The notes beneath the pieces were generated by a model. The model saw nothing but the letters and a program-made list of their open reading frames with translations, searched no databases and was not told the origin of the DNA. Below are positions 63,587 through 64,000 of a stretch of 64,000 nt of DNA, piece after piece. The stretch covers positions 1 through 64,000 of the forward strand of contig JAILGP010000215.1 of NCBI GenBank assembly GCA_024696635.1, read 5' to 3'. The translations under genes and the position numbers were made by a program. Positions within the stretch are counted from its first letter, which is position 1. Each line of letters opens with the position of its first letter. The stretch comes from Eubacterium sp. (GTDB lineage Bacteria; Bacillota; Clostridia; Lachnospirales; Lachnospiraceae).

Positions 63587-64000
63587 ATGAAGAATAAAAA
63601 AAGGGTAATGAGAAATATGCTGGTGGCTATGTTTGGCGCAGTCTTATGTATTGTAGCCAGCTATCTCTCATCTGCTTATGGCGAAGGAAATGTAAAAAAT
63701 GGTCTTATCCAAAGTAACTGGATTAAGATGTCATATGTCAGGCTGGAAGTTTCACTTATTCTTTCTTCACTTGGAATAGGCCTGATGTATCCTGGCATAA
63801 GGGATTATATTAAGGTTGTTAAGATGTCTATCAATAAAAGATATGCCCTGGAAGTCAGAATGACAAATATATTTGAAATGGGAATGGCGGCCAGCCTTAT
63901 ATCATATTTATTTATTCAAGCAGGAAATATTATGATAGCGATTGTATATAAGGAATTGTTTGCCACCAGTCTTATGGGAGCAGATATCATATCGGTTACA
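63587..64000 (+). CDS. Multi-pass membrane protein, truncated by window end
   Basis: MKNKKRVMRNMLVAMFGAVLCIVASYLSSAYGEGNVKNGLIQSNWIKMSYVRLEVSLILSSLGIGLMYP... open to window end. Confidence 0.7.
   Translation, partial: MKNKKRVMRNMLVAMFGAVLCIVASYLSSAYGEGNVKNGLIQSNWIKMSYVRLEVSLILSSLGIGLMYPGIRDYIKVVKMSINKRYALEVRMTNIFEMGMAASLISYLFIQAGNIMIAIVYKELFATSLMGADIISVT

Overview
Low-GC Firmicute window, Lachnospiraceae-like by gene content and order (taxon is inference). It holds: (1) a decayed Tn916-type excisionase remnant before ychF-lgt; (2) a dcw cluster mraZ-rsmH-ftsL-ftsI-murD-ftsW-ftsQ-ftsZ lacking mraY and murG in place; (3) a GT2 / coiled-coil / thioesterase trio and a convergent purM-purN pair; (4) a roughly 22 kb same-strand sugar sensing and transport block: LacI-like-GGDEF protein, a propeller-like/SBP fusion, two CUT1-type permeases, an HlyD-like adaptor, a MacB-periplasmic-core-like protein with no ATPase, a divergent HypF-like protein, a membrane-anchored sugar-binding protein with a LytS/YesM kinase and a YesN regulator, a second SBP, then a ChvE/MmsA/MmsB-type transporter; (5) L10 leader-rplJL, an LRR/SLH-like/cell-wall-binding surface protein lying between rplL and rpoB, then rpoBC, rpsL, rpsG, fusA, tuf; (6) FIST-GGDEF, IMP dehydrogenase, an alpha/beta hydrolase, yajC, a lipoprotein, an EamA transporter and an edge-truncated membrane protein. 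Most notable: the HypF-like protein with eroded YrdC motifs inside a sugar operon; the HlyD/MacB-core pair without an ATPase; an in-frame 69-aa tandem duplication in RpoB; acidic tails on both RpoB and RpoC; a duplicated 3' end of tuf; a 42-bp repeat array that includes the lgt stop codon; helically spaced DnaA-box-like sites before mraZ; and a promoter embedded next to a terminator arm at rpsL. No CRISPR array, rRNA or convincing tRNA was seen. All calls come from reading the sequence and ORF track; no database search was run.
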